From CAVZOY01 sp963777095 (GTDB taxonomy: Bacteria; Actinomycetota; Actinomycetes; Mycobacteriales; Geodermatophilaceae): 64,000 bases of DNA. The notes beneath the pieces were generated by a model. It did not search any database. It was not told the DNA's origin and was given only the letters and a program-made list of their open reading frames with translations. The first letter of the stretch is position 1; each line of letters starts with the position of its first letter. The position numbers were made by a program, and so were the translations under genes. This document shows, piece after piece, positions 1 through 8,064 of this stretch. The stretch is from positions 1,302,001 through 1,366,000 of the forward strand of contig CAVZOY010000006.1 in the NCBI GenBank assembly GCA_963777095.1. Direction: 5' to 3'.

Positions 1-14
1 GTACGATTGCACGC

Positions 15-1031
15 GTGCGGCCGCCGACGCTCCGTGATGTCGCGGTCGCGGCATCGGTACATGTGGGTACGGCGTCGAGGGCGCTGAACCCCGGCACCCG
101 GGCGCGGGTCAGTCGTAGCACTGCCGAGCGGGTGCTGAAGGCGGCCAAGGAGCTCGGCTACCGCCCCAATCCGATGGCCCGGAGCCTGCGCACCGCCCGG
201 ACGAACACCGTCGGCCTGGTGATCCCCGACCTCACGAACCCGCTCGTGCCGCCGATGGTGCGCGGGATCGCCGACGTCCTGGCGCCGGCGGGGTACGACG
301 CGTGGATCGTCGACACCGACGAGGACAGGGATCGCGAACGAGCGCTCATCGACTCGCTGGTGACCCGGCAGGTCGACGGGCTCATCGTCGCGACGGCCAC
401 CCTGGAGCACGCCGGGCTCGCGGCCCTCTTCGCCCAGCGGATGCCGATCGTGCTCGCGAACAGGGTGCTCGCCGCCGGGCAGATCTCGTCGGTGACGGCG
501 GACAACGTCGCCGGGAGCGCGCTCGCCGTCGACCACCTCGTGAAGCTGGGGCACACCCGGATCGCCCACGTCACCGGACCGCAGGAGACGTCCACGGGTC
601 TGCTGCGTCGGCGCGGTTACTCGCACGCGATGCGCGAGCACGGGCTCGCCGAGGACCCCCGGTTGCTGGCCGGCTGCACGGCCTGGACGGAGGCGGAGGG
701 GGCGCGGGCCTTCGGCGAGCTGCTCGACAGCGGCGTCGACGTCTCAGCCGTCGTGGCCGGCCACGACCGGGTGGCACTCGGCTGCTACGACGCCCTCGCG
801 GCGCGGGGACTGTCGTGCCCCGGCGATGTCAGCGTCGTCGGCTTCAACGACATGCCCTTCATGGACAAGATGCAGCCGCCCCTGACCACGCTGCGGGTGG
901 CGCACGCCGAGATCGGTGCCGAGGCGGCGCGGCTGTTGCTCAACGCCTTCCAGGAGCCCGACCGCCCGCCGCGGAGCGTGCTGCTCACCCCCACGCTCGT
1001 GGTCAGGTCCTCGACCGCTCCACCGGCCTGA
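15..1031 (+). CDS. LacI-family transcriptional regulator
   Basis: A LacI/GalR repressor of 338 aa, the usual family length. Residues 3-50 hold the DNA-binding helix-turn-helix and hinge (PTLRDVA, GTASRALN, NPMARSLRT); about 60-335 form the periplasmic-binding-protein-like effector domain. The GTG start at 15 gives the short N-terminus typical of the family; its promoter lies outside the window. It converges, with a gap of four bases, on a clear paralogue on the other strand, so the two probably arose by duplication. Such proteins usually repress a neighbouring catabolic operon until a sugar or acid ligand binds. The ligand cannot be read from the sequence; the catabolic genes from 2.1 to 15.4 kb are the likely targets (inference). 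Confidence 0.93.
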   Translation: MRPPTLRDVAVAASVHVGTASRALNPGTRARVSRSTAERVLKAAKELGYRPNPMARSLRTARTNTVGLVIPDLTNPLVPPMVRGIADVLAPAGYDAWIVDTDEDRDRERALIDSLVTRQVDGLIVATATLEHAGLAALFAQRMPIVLANRVLAAGQISSVTADNVAGSALAVDHLVKLGHTRIAHVTGPQETSTGLLRRRGYSHAMREHGLAEDPRLLAGCTAWTEAEGARAFGELLDSGVDVSAVVAGHDRVALGCYDALAARGLSCPGDVSVVGFNDMPFMDKMQPPLTTLRVAHAEIGAEAARLLLNAFQEPDRPPRSVLLTPTLVVRSSTAPPA

Positions 1032-1035
1032 GCCG

Positions 1036-2067
1036 CTACCCGGCGGGTTGAGCCGGCGGCGCGGCGGTGGACCCGCGGACCACCAGGGTCACCGGCAGCA
1101 GGACCGAGCGCGCGGGCCGCTGGGGCTCGTTGATCGCCTCCAGCAGCATGCGCGCCGCCTCGACGCCGATCTGGTGGTGCGGGATCGCGACCGTCGTCAG
1201 CGGCGGCTGGAGCTTGTCCAGCAGCGGCATGTCGTTGAACCCGACGACGCTGACGTCGCCGGGGCAGGAGATGCCCCGCTCGCGGAACACGTCGTAGCAG
1301 CCCAGTGCGATCAGGTCGTTTCCGGCGACGATCGCGGTGAAAGCGGTTCCGGCGTCCAGCACGCCGCGCAGGACGCGGGCTCCTTCCGACTCGGACCAGC
1401 GGTCGCAGGCGGCGATCAGTGCCGGGTCGTCGTCCAGCCCGTGGTCCCGGACCGCGCCCTGGAAGGAGCGGGACCGCACCACGCCGGTCGACGTGGTCGG
1501 CGGTCCGGCCAGGTGCAGGATCCGGCGGTGCCCGAGGTCGGCGAGGTGGCGGACCGCCATGTCGATGCCCGACGTGTCGTCCGGGATGACCGAGGGGACG
1601 TCGAGCGCCGTCGTGCGGCGGTTGACCGTGACGAGGTTGACGCCCTGGGCGTGCAGCTGCTCGAGGAGCGGGTGGTCCACGAGGGCCGTCGCCACGATGA
1701 GGCCCTCGACCTGACGCGAGCGCAGCGACGCGATCTGCGCCCGCTCGCGCTCGGCGTCGTTGTCCGTGTTGACGATCAGCGCGCTGAAGCCTGCAGCGCT
1801 CAGGACGTCCTCGATGCCGCGCACGATCGGGGGGAAGAGCGGGTTGGTGATGTCGGGCAGCACCAGCCCGACCGTGCCCGACTTCGAGGTCTTCAGGCTG
1901 CGGGCGATGGGGTTGGGCTGGAAGCCCAGGGCCTCCGCGGCACGCAGCACCCGACGCGCCGTGTCGGCACTGACCAGCCGCCGGGTCGCCGGGTTCAGGG
2001 CGCGCGAGGCGGTCGCCGCGTGGACTCCAGCGGCCTCCGCGACGTCGCGGAGGGTCGGCGTGCGCAC
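1036..2067 (-). CDS. LacI-family transcriptional regulator (paralogue)
   Basis: Second LacI-type repressor, about 343 aa. The N-terminal helix-turn-helix (PTLRDVAEAAG, ATASRALNP) and hinge (NPIARSLKTSKS) are nearly the same as in the convergent neighbour at 15-1031, and the effector domain follows. I place the start at the GTG at 2067 because it gives the same VR-PTLRDVA opening as the paralogue; a GTG at 2091 is also in frame. It is transcribed away from the binding-protein gene at 2107-3024, and both lie on the minus strand with about 40 bases between them, so co-transcription with that gene is possible. Ligand unknown. Confidence 0.92.
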   Translation of the reverse strand: MRTPTLRDVAEAAGVHAATASRALNPATRRLVSADTARRVLRAAEALGFQPNPIARSLKTSKSGTVGLVLPDITNPLFPPIVRGIEDVLSAAGFSALIVNTDNDAERERAQIASLRSRQVEGLIVATALVDHPLLEQLHAQGVNLVTVNRRTTALDVPSVIPDDTSGIDMAVRHLADLGHRRILHLAGPPTTSTGVVRSRSFQGAVRDHGLDDDPALIAACDRWSESEGARVLRGVLDAGTAFTAIVAGNDLIALGCYDVFRERGISCPGDVSVVGFNDMPLLDKLQPPLTTVAIPHHQIGVEAARMLLEAINEPQRPARSVLLPVTLVVRGSTAAPPAQPAG

Positions 2068-2106
2068 AGCAGCGATCCTAGGTTCGATCACCGGACCCGC
2101 CGAGCG

Positions 2107-3024
2107 TCAGGCGGCACGGGTCACCACCAAGCCGGACGTCGCGTCGAGCGGTCGGTCGAGGACGTCGCCGCCGCCGTCGGCGATCTCGGGCAGGTACCTG
2201 CGCCGCAGGGTGGCGAGCGTCCGCAGCGCCGCGGCGTCCACCTCGCCGGCCGCCACGAGGCCCTCGGCGGGGTCGCGGAGGCGCTCCACGTACCGCTGTG
2301 CCAGCCCCGGAGGCAACCCCAGACGGGTGGCGGCCTCCTGCGCGGCGGCGTCGTCGACCCGCCGGGCCAGCACGTCGTCGACGGTGGCGACGAGGGCGGC
2401 GGCCAGCGCCTGCGCCCCGTCGACCTCCGCGTCGCCGGTGACTGCCAGCACCGTGCCGAGGTAGGGCGAGCAGATGTCCCGGACTCGTGCGAGGGCGGTG
2501 CAGCCGTGCTGCTCGGCGATCAGTTCGTTTCCCGCGTTGAGCATGGTCGCGTCGCAGTCCCCGGCCAGCAGGGCCGCCCGTCGCCGGGGAGTCGCCCCCA
2601 GAGCGACCAGCTCGTACTCCTCCCGCGAGACCCCCAGCGACTCGGTCAGCGCGTACATCGCCAGGGCGAAGCCTGACGTCGGGACGTCGACCCCCAGTCG
2701 CGCTCCCCGGAGCTGCTCCGGGGAGGCGATTCCCGGACGGCCGTAGAGGGCCAACCCCATGCCGCGGTCGACGCCGCTGACGATTCGTGCGTCCAGCAGC
2801 CGCCCCAGGGGGTTCGTCGGGCTGAAGCGGTACGCCAGGACGTTGTCGGGACTGGTGAGCGCGACGTCGAGCTCGCCGTCGAGCAACGAGCGGAACTGGG
2901 CCGGCGACGAGGCGACCGGCACCTCCTCGACCTCGAGATCGTGCTCGTCGAGGCGACCGGTCCTGCGCGCCACGGACAGCAGCACGGACGGGCTGAAGGC
3001 GCCGACGACGAGTCGGGTGGCCAT
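2107..3024 (-). CDS. ABC transporter substrate-binding protein, THI5/NMT1-like
   Basis: About 305 aa, resembling the NMT1/THI5 group of periplasmic-binding folds that bind small heterocycles, sulfonates or nitriles. Visible family features are an opening strand (LVVGAFSPSVLLSVARR), the DVALTSPDNVLAYR segment and RGARLGVDVPTSGFAL. The ATG at 3024 is preceded by AGGAGCGCC, which fixes the start. No signal peptide or lipobox is seen, and no ABC permease or ATPase lies next to it, so it may work as a cytoplasmic sensor or enzyme-like protein rather than a transporter subunit. It is divergent from the hydrolase gene at 3216, with a 191-base promoter region between them. Confidence 0.75.
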   Translation of the reverse strand: MATRLVVGAFSPSVLLSVARRTGRLDEHDLEVEEVPVASSPAQFRSLLDGELDVALTSPDNVLAYRFSPTNPLGRLLDARIVSGVDRGMGLALYGRPGIASPEQLRGARLGVDVPTSGFALAMYALTESLGVSREEYELVALGATPRRRAALLAGDCDATMLNAGNELIAEQHGCTALARVRDICSPYLGTVLAVTGDAEVDGAQALAAALVATVDDVLARRVDDAAAQEAATRLGLPPGLAQRYVERLRDPAEGLVAAGEVDAAALRTLATLRRRYLPEIADGGGDVLDRPLDATSGLVVTRAA

Positions 3025-3065
3025 GGCGCTCCTGATCGGTCGAGAGGAACTCGGGATTATGCCGC

Positions 3066-3083
3066 GGTGCATTCGTTTGCACC
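3066..3083. promoter_or_regulatory. Candidate operator palindrome
   Basis: Perfect 6-bp arms GGTGCA/TGCACC separated by six bases, in the divergent region between the binding-protein and hydrolase genes. Length and symmetry fit a LacI-type operator, and two LacI genes lie close by. The assignment is inference. Confidence 0.35.
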
Positions 3084-3137
3084 AGGAGTAGAGCGCGACG
3101 AGCGCCGACGAGGCTGCGGACGCGGCCGGGTCGGCGC

Positions 3138-3189
3138 TTGACAGCGAACCGCCGGCCGGGGAGCCTGGCATCGGGGCAACAATCGATTG
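3138..3189 (+). promoter_or_regulatory. Candidate promoter and palindrome for the catabolic operon
   Basis: A consensus -35 hexamer TTGACA lies at 3138-3143; no good -10 hexamer is visible at 17 bases, so the promoter may need an activator. A perfect 10-bp palindrome CAATCGATTG follows at 3180-3189, just upstream of the hydrolase gene, where a repressor would block transcription. Confidence 0.35.
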
Positions 3190-3215
3190 CATCCTCACCA
3201 GGGAGTGTGTCGGAG

Positions 3216-4274
3216 ATGGATGACCGGGTGGCCTCGGCGATCGCGCACTGGGCGCCTCGCTTCACCACCAACGGGGTCACGGTGTCCGACTTCGAGCGGG
3301 TCACCGGTCGGGTCGAGCGCTGGTCGCAGTGGTGCGCGGCCTGGTCGGACATGGCGGCGGAGCACGAGGCCCTGGGGCGGCGCGCGCTCGACGAGAACCG
3401 GCTCCTGTCGGCGGGCCAGCACCTGGCGCAGGCGGCGGTCTACTTCCACTTCGGCAAGTTCGTGTTCGTCGAGGACCTCGACCAGATGCGGGCTGCCCAC
3501 GAGCGGGCCGTCGCCTGCCTGACCGACGCACTGCCGTACCTGCCGCGGCCGGGGCGGCGGGTCGAGATGCCCTTCGAGGGCGCGACGCTGGTCGGCATCC
3601 TGCGCTGCCCCGAGGGCGACGGGCCGTTCCCGATCGTCGTCCTCCTGCCCGGGCTGGACTCGACCAAGGAGGAGCTGCGCACCACCGAGGAGACCTTCCT
3701 CGACCGCGGCCTGGCCTCCTTCAGCGTCGACGGCCCCGGTCAGGGGGAGGCGGAGTACGACCTGCCCATCCGCGGCGACTGGTCCGCGCCGGCCGAGGCG
3801 ATCATGGCGGCTCTGGAGGGCCTGCCCGAGGTCGACGCCCGCCGCGTCGCCGTCTGGGGCGTCAGCCTGGGCGGCTACTACGCACCCCGGGTGGCCGCCG
3901 CGCTCGGCGAGCGGGTCCGCGCCTGCGTCGCCCTCGCCGGGCCGTACGACTTCGGCGACTGCTGGCCGCAGCTGCCGGAGCTGACCCGACGGACCTTCCA
4001 GGTGCGCTCGCGCACCGACAGCGACGAGGAGGCACGCAAGGCGGCGCACACCTTGTCGCTCGAGGGCGTCGCCGAGACGATCACCGCCCCGTTGCTCATC
4101 GTCTTCGGCCGGCAGGATCGGCTCATCCCCTGGCAGCACGCCGAGCGGCTGCGCGACAGCGCCGGGGGCGAGACCGAGCTGTTGATGCTCGAGGACGGCA
4201 ACCACGGCTGCGCGAACGTGGCGCCGTGGCACCGCCCCTACACCGCCGACTGGCTGGCCGCCCGGCTCTCCTGA
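3216..4274 (+). CDS. Alpha/beta hydrolase, dihydroxypseudooxynicotine-hydrolase/FrsA-like
   Basis: Alpha/beta hydrolase of 352 aa with an N-terminal helical cap region (about 1-110), as in the family that contains 2,6-dihydroxypseudooxynicotine hydrolase and FrsA-like esterases. The catalytic triad is visible: Ser217 in GVSLGGYY, Asp301 in FGRQDRL and His330 in GNHG. The ATG at 3216 (MDDRVASA) follows a GGGAG site; an upstream in-frame ATG at 3138 would overlap the candidate promoter. First gene of a same-strand run with the dehydrogenase at 4338, the M24 protein and SSADH. Members of this family cleave C-C bonds in ring-opened heterocycles, but the substrate here is not proven; a plain esterase is possible. 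Confidence 0.82.
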   Translation: MDDRVASAIAHWAPRFTTNGVTVSDFERVTGRVERWSQWCAAWSDMAAEHEALGRRALDENRLLSAGQHLAQAAVYFHFGKFVFVEDLDQMRAAHERAVACLTDALPYLPRPGRRVEMPFEGATLVGILRCPEGDGPFPIVVLLPGLDSTKEELRTTEETFLDRGLASFSVDGPGQGEAEYDLPIRGDWSAPAEAIMAALEGLPEVDARRVAVWGVSLGGYYAPRVAAALGERVRACVALAGPYDFGDCWPQLPELTRRTFQVRSRTDSDEEARKAAHTLSLEGVAETITAPLLIVFGRQDRLIPWQHAERLRDSAGGETELLMLEDGNHGCANVAPWHRPYTADWLAARLS

Positions 4275-4337
4275 CTCCGCCACCGACATGGCGGTCGCAT
4301 CCGACCGTCCCGACCGACAGCCGCACGAGGAGCCCTC

Positions 4338-5297
4338 ATGAACGACGACATCCAGAACCCGATCACGTCCGTCGGGTGGATCGGCGCCGGCCGCATGGGT
4401 GCCGCCATGGCCGCCCGGCTGGCACGCGCCGGGGTCAAGGTGACGGTCTGGAACCGCACCCGCGCCAAGGCCGAGCCGCTGGCCGAGTTCGGCTGCATCG
4501 TCGCCGACAGCATCGCCGAGCTCCGCGGCATCGACGCCGTCTTCACGATGGTCTCGACCAACAAGGACCTCGAGCAGGTGCTCGTCGGGGAAGGCGGCCT
4601 GCTCGCCGATCCCGACGACGTCCCGGGGATCGTCGTCGACTGCTCGACCATCGACCAGGGCGCCTCGGAGGCGATGCGGGCGGCCTGCTCCGAGCGCGGT
4701 GTGGAGTTCCTCGCGTCCCCGGTGAGCGGCAACGGCAAGGTCGTCCGCGCCGGAATGCTGACCCTCGTGGTCTCCGGACCCGAGGCCACGTTCGGCCGGG
4801 TGCAGCCACTGCTCGAGCACATCGGCCGCTCGGTCACCTACGTCGGCGAGGGCGACGTCGCCCGGCTGGTGAAGATCGCCCACAACCTCATGCTCGGCGT
4901 GGTCACCCAGTGCCTGGCCGAGATCACCGTGCTCGCCGAGAGGGGCGGCGTCCCCCGGGAGGCGTTCCTCGCCTTCCTCAACGACAGCGTGATGGGTTCG
5001 GTCTTCACCCGGTACAAGACGCCGGCCTTCGTGAACCTCGACTTCACGCCGACCTTCACGCCGATCCTGCTGCGCAAGGACTTCGACCTCGGGCTGGCCG
5101 CTGCGCACGACCTGGACGTCCCCATGCCCGTGACCGCCGCCACCGCGCAGGCGGTGCAGGCGAGCGTCAGCAGCGGCCGGGTGGAGGAGGACTTCGCGAT
5201 CCTGCTCGAACTGCAGGCGCGCAACTCCGGGATCACGCTGGAGCCGGAGAACGTGTCGGTCGACGACGGCCTCGGCGCGGCCGACAGGGAGGGCTGA
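4338..5297 (+). CDS. NAD(P)-dependent beta-hydroxyacid dehydrogenase (3-hydroxyisobutyrate dehydrogenase-like)
   Basis: 319 aa, the usual size for the 3-hydroxyisobutyrate/tartronate-semialdehyde dehydrogenase family. The N-terminal Rossmann fold carries the nucleotide loop GWIGAGRMGAAMA (13-25). The substrate-binding motif ASPVSGNG lies near 126-133, and the catalytic lysine is Lys179 in ARLVKIAHN. The second Gly of the usual SGG is Asn, so substrate preference may differ from true HIBADH. A ribosome site (ACGAGGAG) precedes the ATG. It lies 63 bases after the hydrolase and 4 bases before the M24 gene, so the three are one transcription unit. It probably oxidises or reduces a short hydroxyacid or semialdehyde intermediate of the same pathway. 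Confidence 0.88.
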   Translation: MNDDIQNPITSVGWIGAGRMGAAMAARLARAGVKVTVWNRTRAKAEPLAEFGCIVADSIAELRGIDAVFTMVSTNKDLEQVLVGEGGLLADPDDVPGIVVDCSTIDQGASEAMRAACSERGVEFLASPVSGNGKVVRAGMLTLVVSGPEATFGRVQPLLEHIGRSVTYVGEGDVARLVKIAHNLMLGVVTQCLAEITVLAERGGVPREAFLAFLNDSVMGSVFTRYKTPAFVNLDFTPTFTPILLRKDFDLGLAAAHDLDVPMPVTAATAQAVQASVSSGRVEEDFAILLELQARNSGITLEPENVSVDDGLGAADREG

Positions 5298-5301
5298 GCA
5301 C

Positions 5302-6558
5302 ATGGCCGTCCCGCACCCACCCCCCACACCCTTGGCCGCCCCCGGGCACATGGGCGTCGACTACGAGCAGCGGGTCGACTTCGCCCGACTGCGCGACTAC
5401 CGGGTCGGCCGGGCCAAGGAGTCCCTCGAGGCCAGCGAGTGCGGCGCCTTCCTGCTGTTCGACTTCTACAACATCCGCTACACGACCCAGACCTGGATCG
5501 GTGGCGCCCTCGGCGACAAGATGATCCGGTACGCCCTGCTGGCTCGCGGCAGGGACCCGGTGCTGTGGGACTTCGGCTCGGCGGTCAAGCACCACCAGCA
5601 GTACTCCCAGTGGGTGCCGACGGAGAACTACCGCGCCGGCTTTCTGGGCTTCCGCGGAGCCGTCGCGCCGACGGTGGGTCTGATGGCCGACGCCGTCAAG
5701 GAGATCAAGTCGCTCCTCGTCGAGGCCGGTGTGGCCGACCTGCCCGTCGGTGTGGACATCGTCGAGCCGGCCTTCCTCTTCGAGATGCAGCGGCAGGGCC
5801 TGACGGTGGTCGACTGCCAGCAGCTCATGCTCGACGCCCGGGTGATCAAGTCGCCCGACGAGATCGTCCTGCTCAACCAGGCGGCGGCCATGGTCGACGG
5901 CGTCTACCAGGACATCGTCGAGATGCTGAAGCCCGGCGTGCGCGAGAACCAGATCGTGGCGCACGCCAACAAGCGCCTCTACGAGATGGGTTCCGACCAG
6001 GTCGAGGCGGTCAACGCGATCTCCGGTGAACGGTGCAACCCGCACCCGCACAACTTCACCGACCGGCTGATCCGGCCCGGTGACCAGGCGTTCTTCGACA
6101 TCATCCACTCGTTCAACGGCTACCGGACGTGCTACTACCGCACGTTCGCGGTGGGCAGCTCCACCCCAGCCCAGCGGGACGCCTACACGAAGGCCCGCGA
6201 GTGGATGGACCGAGGACTGGCCGGCATCAAGGCCGGCGTCGGTACCGACGAGATCGCGGCGTTGCTGCCGAAGGCCGAGGAGTTCGGCTTCGAGAACGAG
6301 ATGGCGGCCTTCGGGCTGCAGTTCGCCCACGGCCTCGGGCTCGGCCTGCACGAGCGGCCGATCATCTCCCGACTGAACTCGATGAAGGAGCCGATCGAGC
6401 TGCAGGTCGGCATGGTCTTCGCGCTGGAGACCTACTGTCCCGCATCCGACGGGTTCTCGGCCGCGCGGATCGAGGAGGAGGTCGTCGTCACGCCCGACGG
6501 CCCGCAGATCCTCACCCTGTTCCCCGCCCAGGACCTCGTCGTCACCAACCCGTACTGA
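5302..6558 (+). CDS. M24-family (Xaa-Pro peptidase/creatinase-fold) protein with altered metal site
   Basis: 418 aa with the two-domain architecture of aminopeptidase P, creatinase and DMSP lyase DddP: an N-terminal creatinase-like domain (about 20-180) and a C-terminal pita-bread domain. Ligands expected for the dinuclear metal site are Asp266 (FFDIIH), His343 (FAHGLGLGLH), Glu376 (ALETY) and Glu391 (RIEEE). The second Asp of the family, normally in a GD-x-x-RTF context, is Cys277 (RTCYYRTF). This argues against an ordinary aminopeptidase and suggests a specialised hydrolase or lyase. AGGGAGGG precedes the ATG at 5302. The gene sits inside the catabolic operon, between the dehydrogenase and SSADH, so a small-molecule substrate is more likely than a peptide (inference). 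Confidence 0.85.
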   Translation: MAVPHPPPTPLAAPGHMGVDYEQRVDFARLRDYRVGRAKESLEASECGAFLLFDFYNIRYTTQTWIGGALGDKMIRYALLARGRDPVLWDFGSAVKHHQQYSQWVPTENYRAGFLGFRGAVAPTVGLMADAVKEIKSLLVEAGVADLPVGVDIVEPAFLFEMQRQGLTVVDCQQLMLDARVIKSPDEIVLLNQAAAMVDGVYQDIVEMLKPGVRENQIVAHANKRLYEMGSDQVEAVNAISGERCNPHPHNFTDRLIRPGDQAFFDIIHSFNGYRTCYYRTFAVGSSTPAQRDAYTKAREWMDRGLAGIKAGVGTDEIAALLPKAEEFGFENEMAAFGLQFAHGLGLGLHERPIISRLNSMKEPIELQVGMVFALETYCPASDGFSAARIEEEVVVTPDGPQILTLFPAQDLVVTNPY

Positions 6559-6576
6559 GCCGAAAGGGTCCCCTCG

Positions 6577-8046
6577 ATGAGCCTCGACAAGCTGGGCAAC
6601 GCCGACCTGCTGACCGACCTCTGGATCGGCGGCAAGGCCGTACCGGCCGCGGACGGCGGCCGGTTCGACGTGCTCGACCCGTCGACCGGCGAGGTGCTCA
6701 CCACGGTGGCCGACGGCACGACCGAGGACGCCCTGGCCGCCGTGGACGCCGCGGACGCCGCGGCCGCGAGCTGGGCGGGCACCTCGCCGCGCGAGCGCGC
6801 CGAGATCCTCCGCCGCGCCTGGGAGCTCATGACCGAGCAGGCCGAGGACCTCGCCAAGCTCGTCACCCTGGAGAACGGCAAGGCCCTGGGAGACGCCAAG
6901 GGCGAGATCGCGTATGCCGCAGAGTTCTTCCGCTGGTACTCGGAGGAGGCCGTCCGCGCGGCCGGTCAGGTCATGACGGCGCCGTCCGGAGCCAACAAGA
7001 TCATGGTGCTGCACCAGCCGGTCGGCATCGCCGTCCTGGTGACGCCGTGGAACTTCCCGGCCGCCATGGCCACCCGCAAGATCGGCCCGGCGCTGGCCGC
7101 GGGGTGCACCGTCGTCCTCAAGCCGGCCAGCGACACCCCGCTGACCGCTCTGGCGATGGCCAGGATCCTGGACGAGGCCGGCGTCCCTGCGGGCGTCGTC
7201 AACGTGCTGCCGGCCCGCAGGTCGGGCGCCGTGGTGTCGGCGATGCTGCACGATCCGCGGGTGCGCAAGCTGTCGTTCACCGGCAGCACCGAGGTGGGCC
7301 GGGTCCTGCTCAAGGAGGCGGCCGACCAGGTCGTCAACTGCTCGATGGAGCTCGGCGGCAACGCCCCGTTCCTCGTCTTCGCCGACGCCGATCTCGACGC
7401 CGCCGTCGAGGGCGCGATGATCGCCAAGATGCGTAACGGCGGTGAGGCGTGCACCGCCGCCAACCGCTTCTACGTCGAGCGGCCGGTCGTCGAGGAGTTC
7501 GGTCGCCGGCTGGCGGAGAGGATGAAGGCCCTGCAGATGGGTCCGGGGCTCGATGAGGGCATCCAGCTCGGCCCCCTGGTCAACAACGACGCCGTCGAGA
7601 AGGTCGACGAGCTCGTGCGCGGCGCCGTCGAGGCGGGTGCCGAGGCCGTCGTCGGTGGTCGCCGGCCCGAGGACCGGAAGTACTCGACCGGGTTCTACTA
7701 CGAGCCGACCGTCCTGCTCGACGTGCGGCCGGGCTCCCAGATCCTCGACGAGGAGATCTTCGGGCCGGTCGCCCCGATCGTCACCTTCGACGAGGAGGCC
7801 GAGGCGATCCGGCTGGCCAACGCGACGGAATACGGCCTGGTGTCCTACGTCTACACCGGCGACCTGGCTCGCGGCCTGCGGGTCAGCGAGGGGCTCGACT
7901 CCGGCATGGTCGGCCTCAACCGTGGCCTGGTGAGCGACCCGGCGGCGCCGTTCGGGGGGACGAAGCAGAGCGGGATCGGCCGCGAGGGCGGCCACGACGG
8001 CATGCTGGACTACCTGGAGAGCAAGTACATCGCCGTCCAGTGGTGA
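6577..8046 (+). CDS. gabD: NAD(P)-dependent succinate-semialdehyde dehydrogenase
   Basis: Aldehyde dehydrogenase of 489 aa, closest in motif style to succinate-semialdehyde dehydrogenases. The oxyanion Asn159 lies in TPWNFP, the general base Glu258 in MELGGNAP, and the catalytic Cys292 in GGEACTAANRF; FTGSTEVG is the cofactor loop. It would oxidise succinate semialdehyde, or a similar short acid semialdehyde, to feed the TCA cycle. It lies 18 bases after the M24 gene on the same strand, as the last gene of the operon. The next gene is convergent with only 18 bases between them and no clear terminator hairpin. The substrate is inferred from family motifs. Confidence 0.9.
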   Translation: MSLDKLGNADLLTDLWIGGKAVPAADGGRFDVLDPSTGEVLTTVADGTTEDALAAVDAADAAAASWAGTSPRERAEILRRAWELMTEQAEDLAKLVTLENGKALGDAKGEIAYAAEFFRWYSEEAVRAAGQVMTAPSGANKIMVLHQPVGIAVLVTPWNFPAAMATRKIGPALAAGCTVVLKPASDTPLTALAMARILDEAGVPAGVVNVLPARRSGAVVSAMLHDPRVRKLSFTGSTEVGRVLLKEAADQVVNCSMELGGNAPFLVFADADLDAAVEGAMIAKMRNGGEACTAANRFYVERPVVEEFGRRLAERMKALQMGPGLDEGIQLGPLVNNDAVEKVDELVRGAVEAGAEAVVGGRRPEDRKYSTGFYYEPTVLLDVRPGSQILDEEIFGPVAPIVTFDEEAEAIRLANATEYGLVSYVYTGDLARGLRVSEGLDSGMVGLNRGLVSDPAAPFGGTKQSGIGREGGHDGMLDYLESKYIAVQW

Positions 8047-8064
8047 GCTGGAGACCGCCGCCCG

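Noticed and set aside
5233..7995. 920-codon open frame on the minus strand opposite the M24 and SSADH genes
   Set aside because: Product is rich in Arg, Gly, Asp and His with no domain; it mirrors the third-position GC of the real genes. The same holds for long minus frames at 3195-5351 and 60609-63860.
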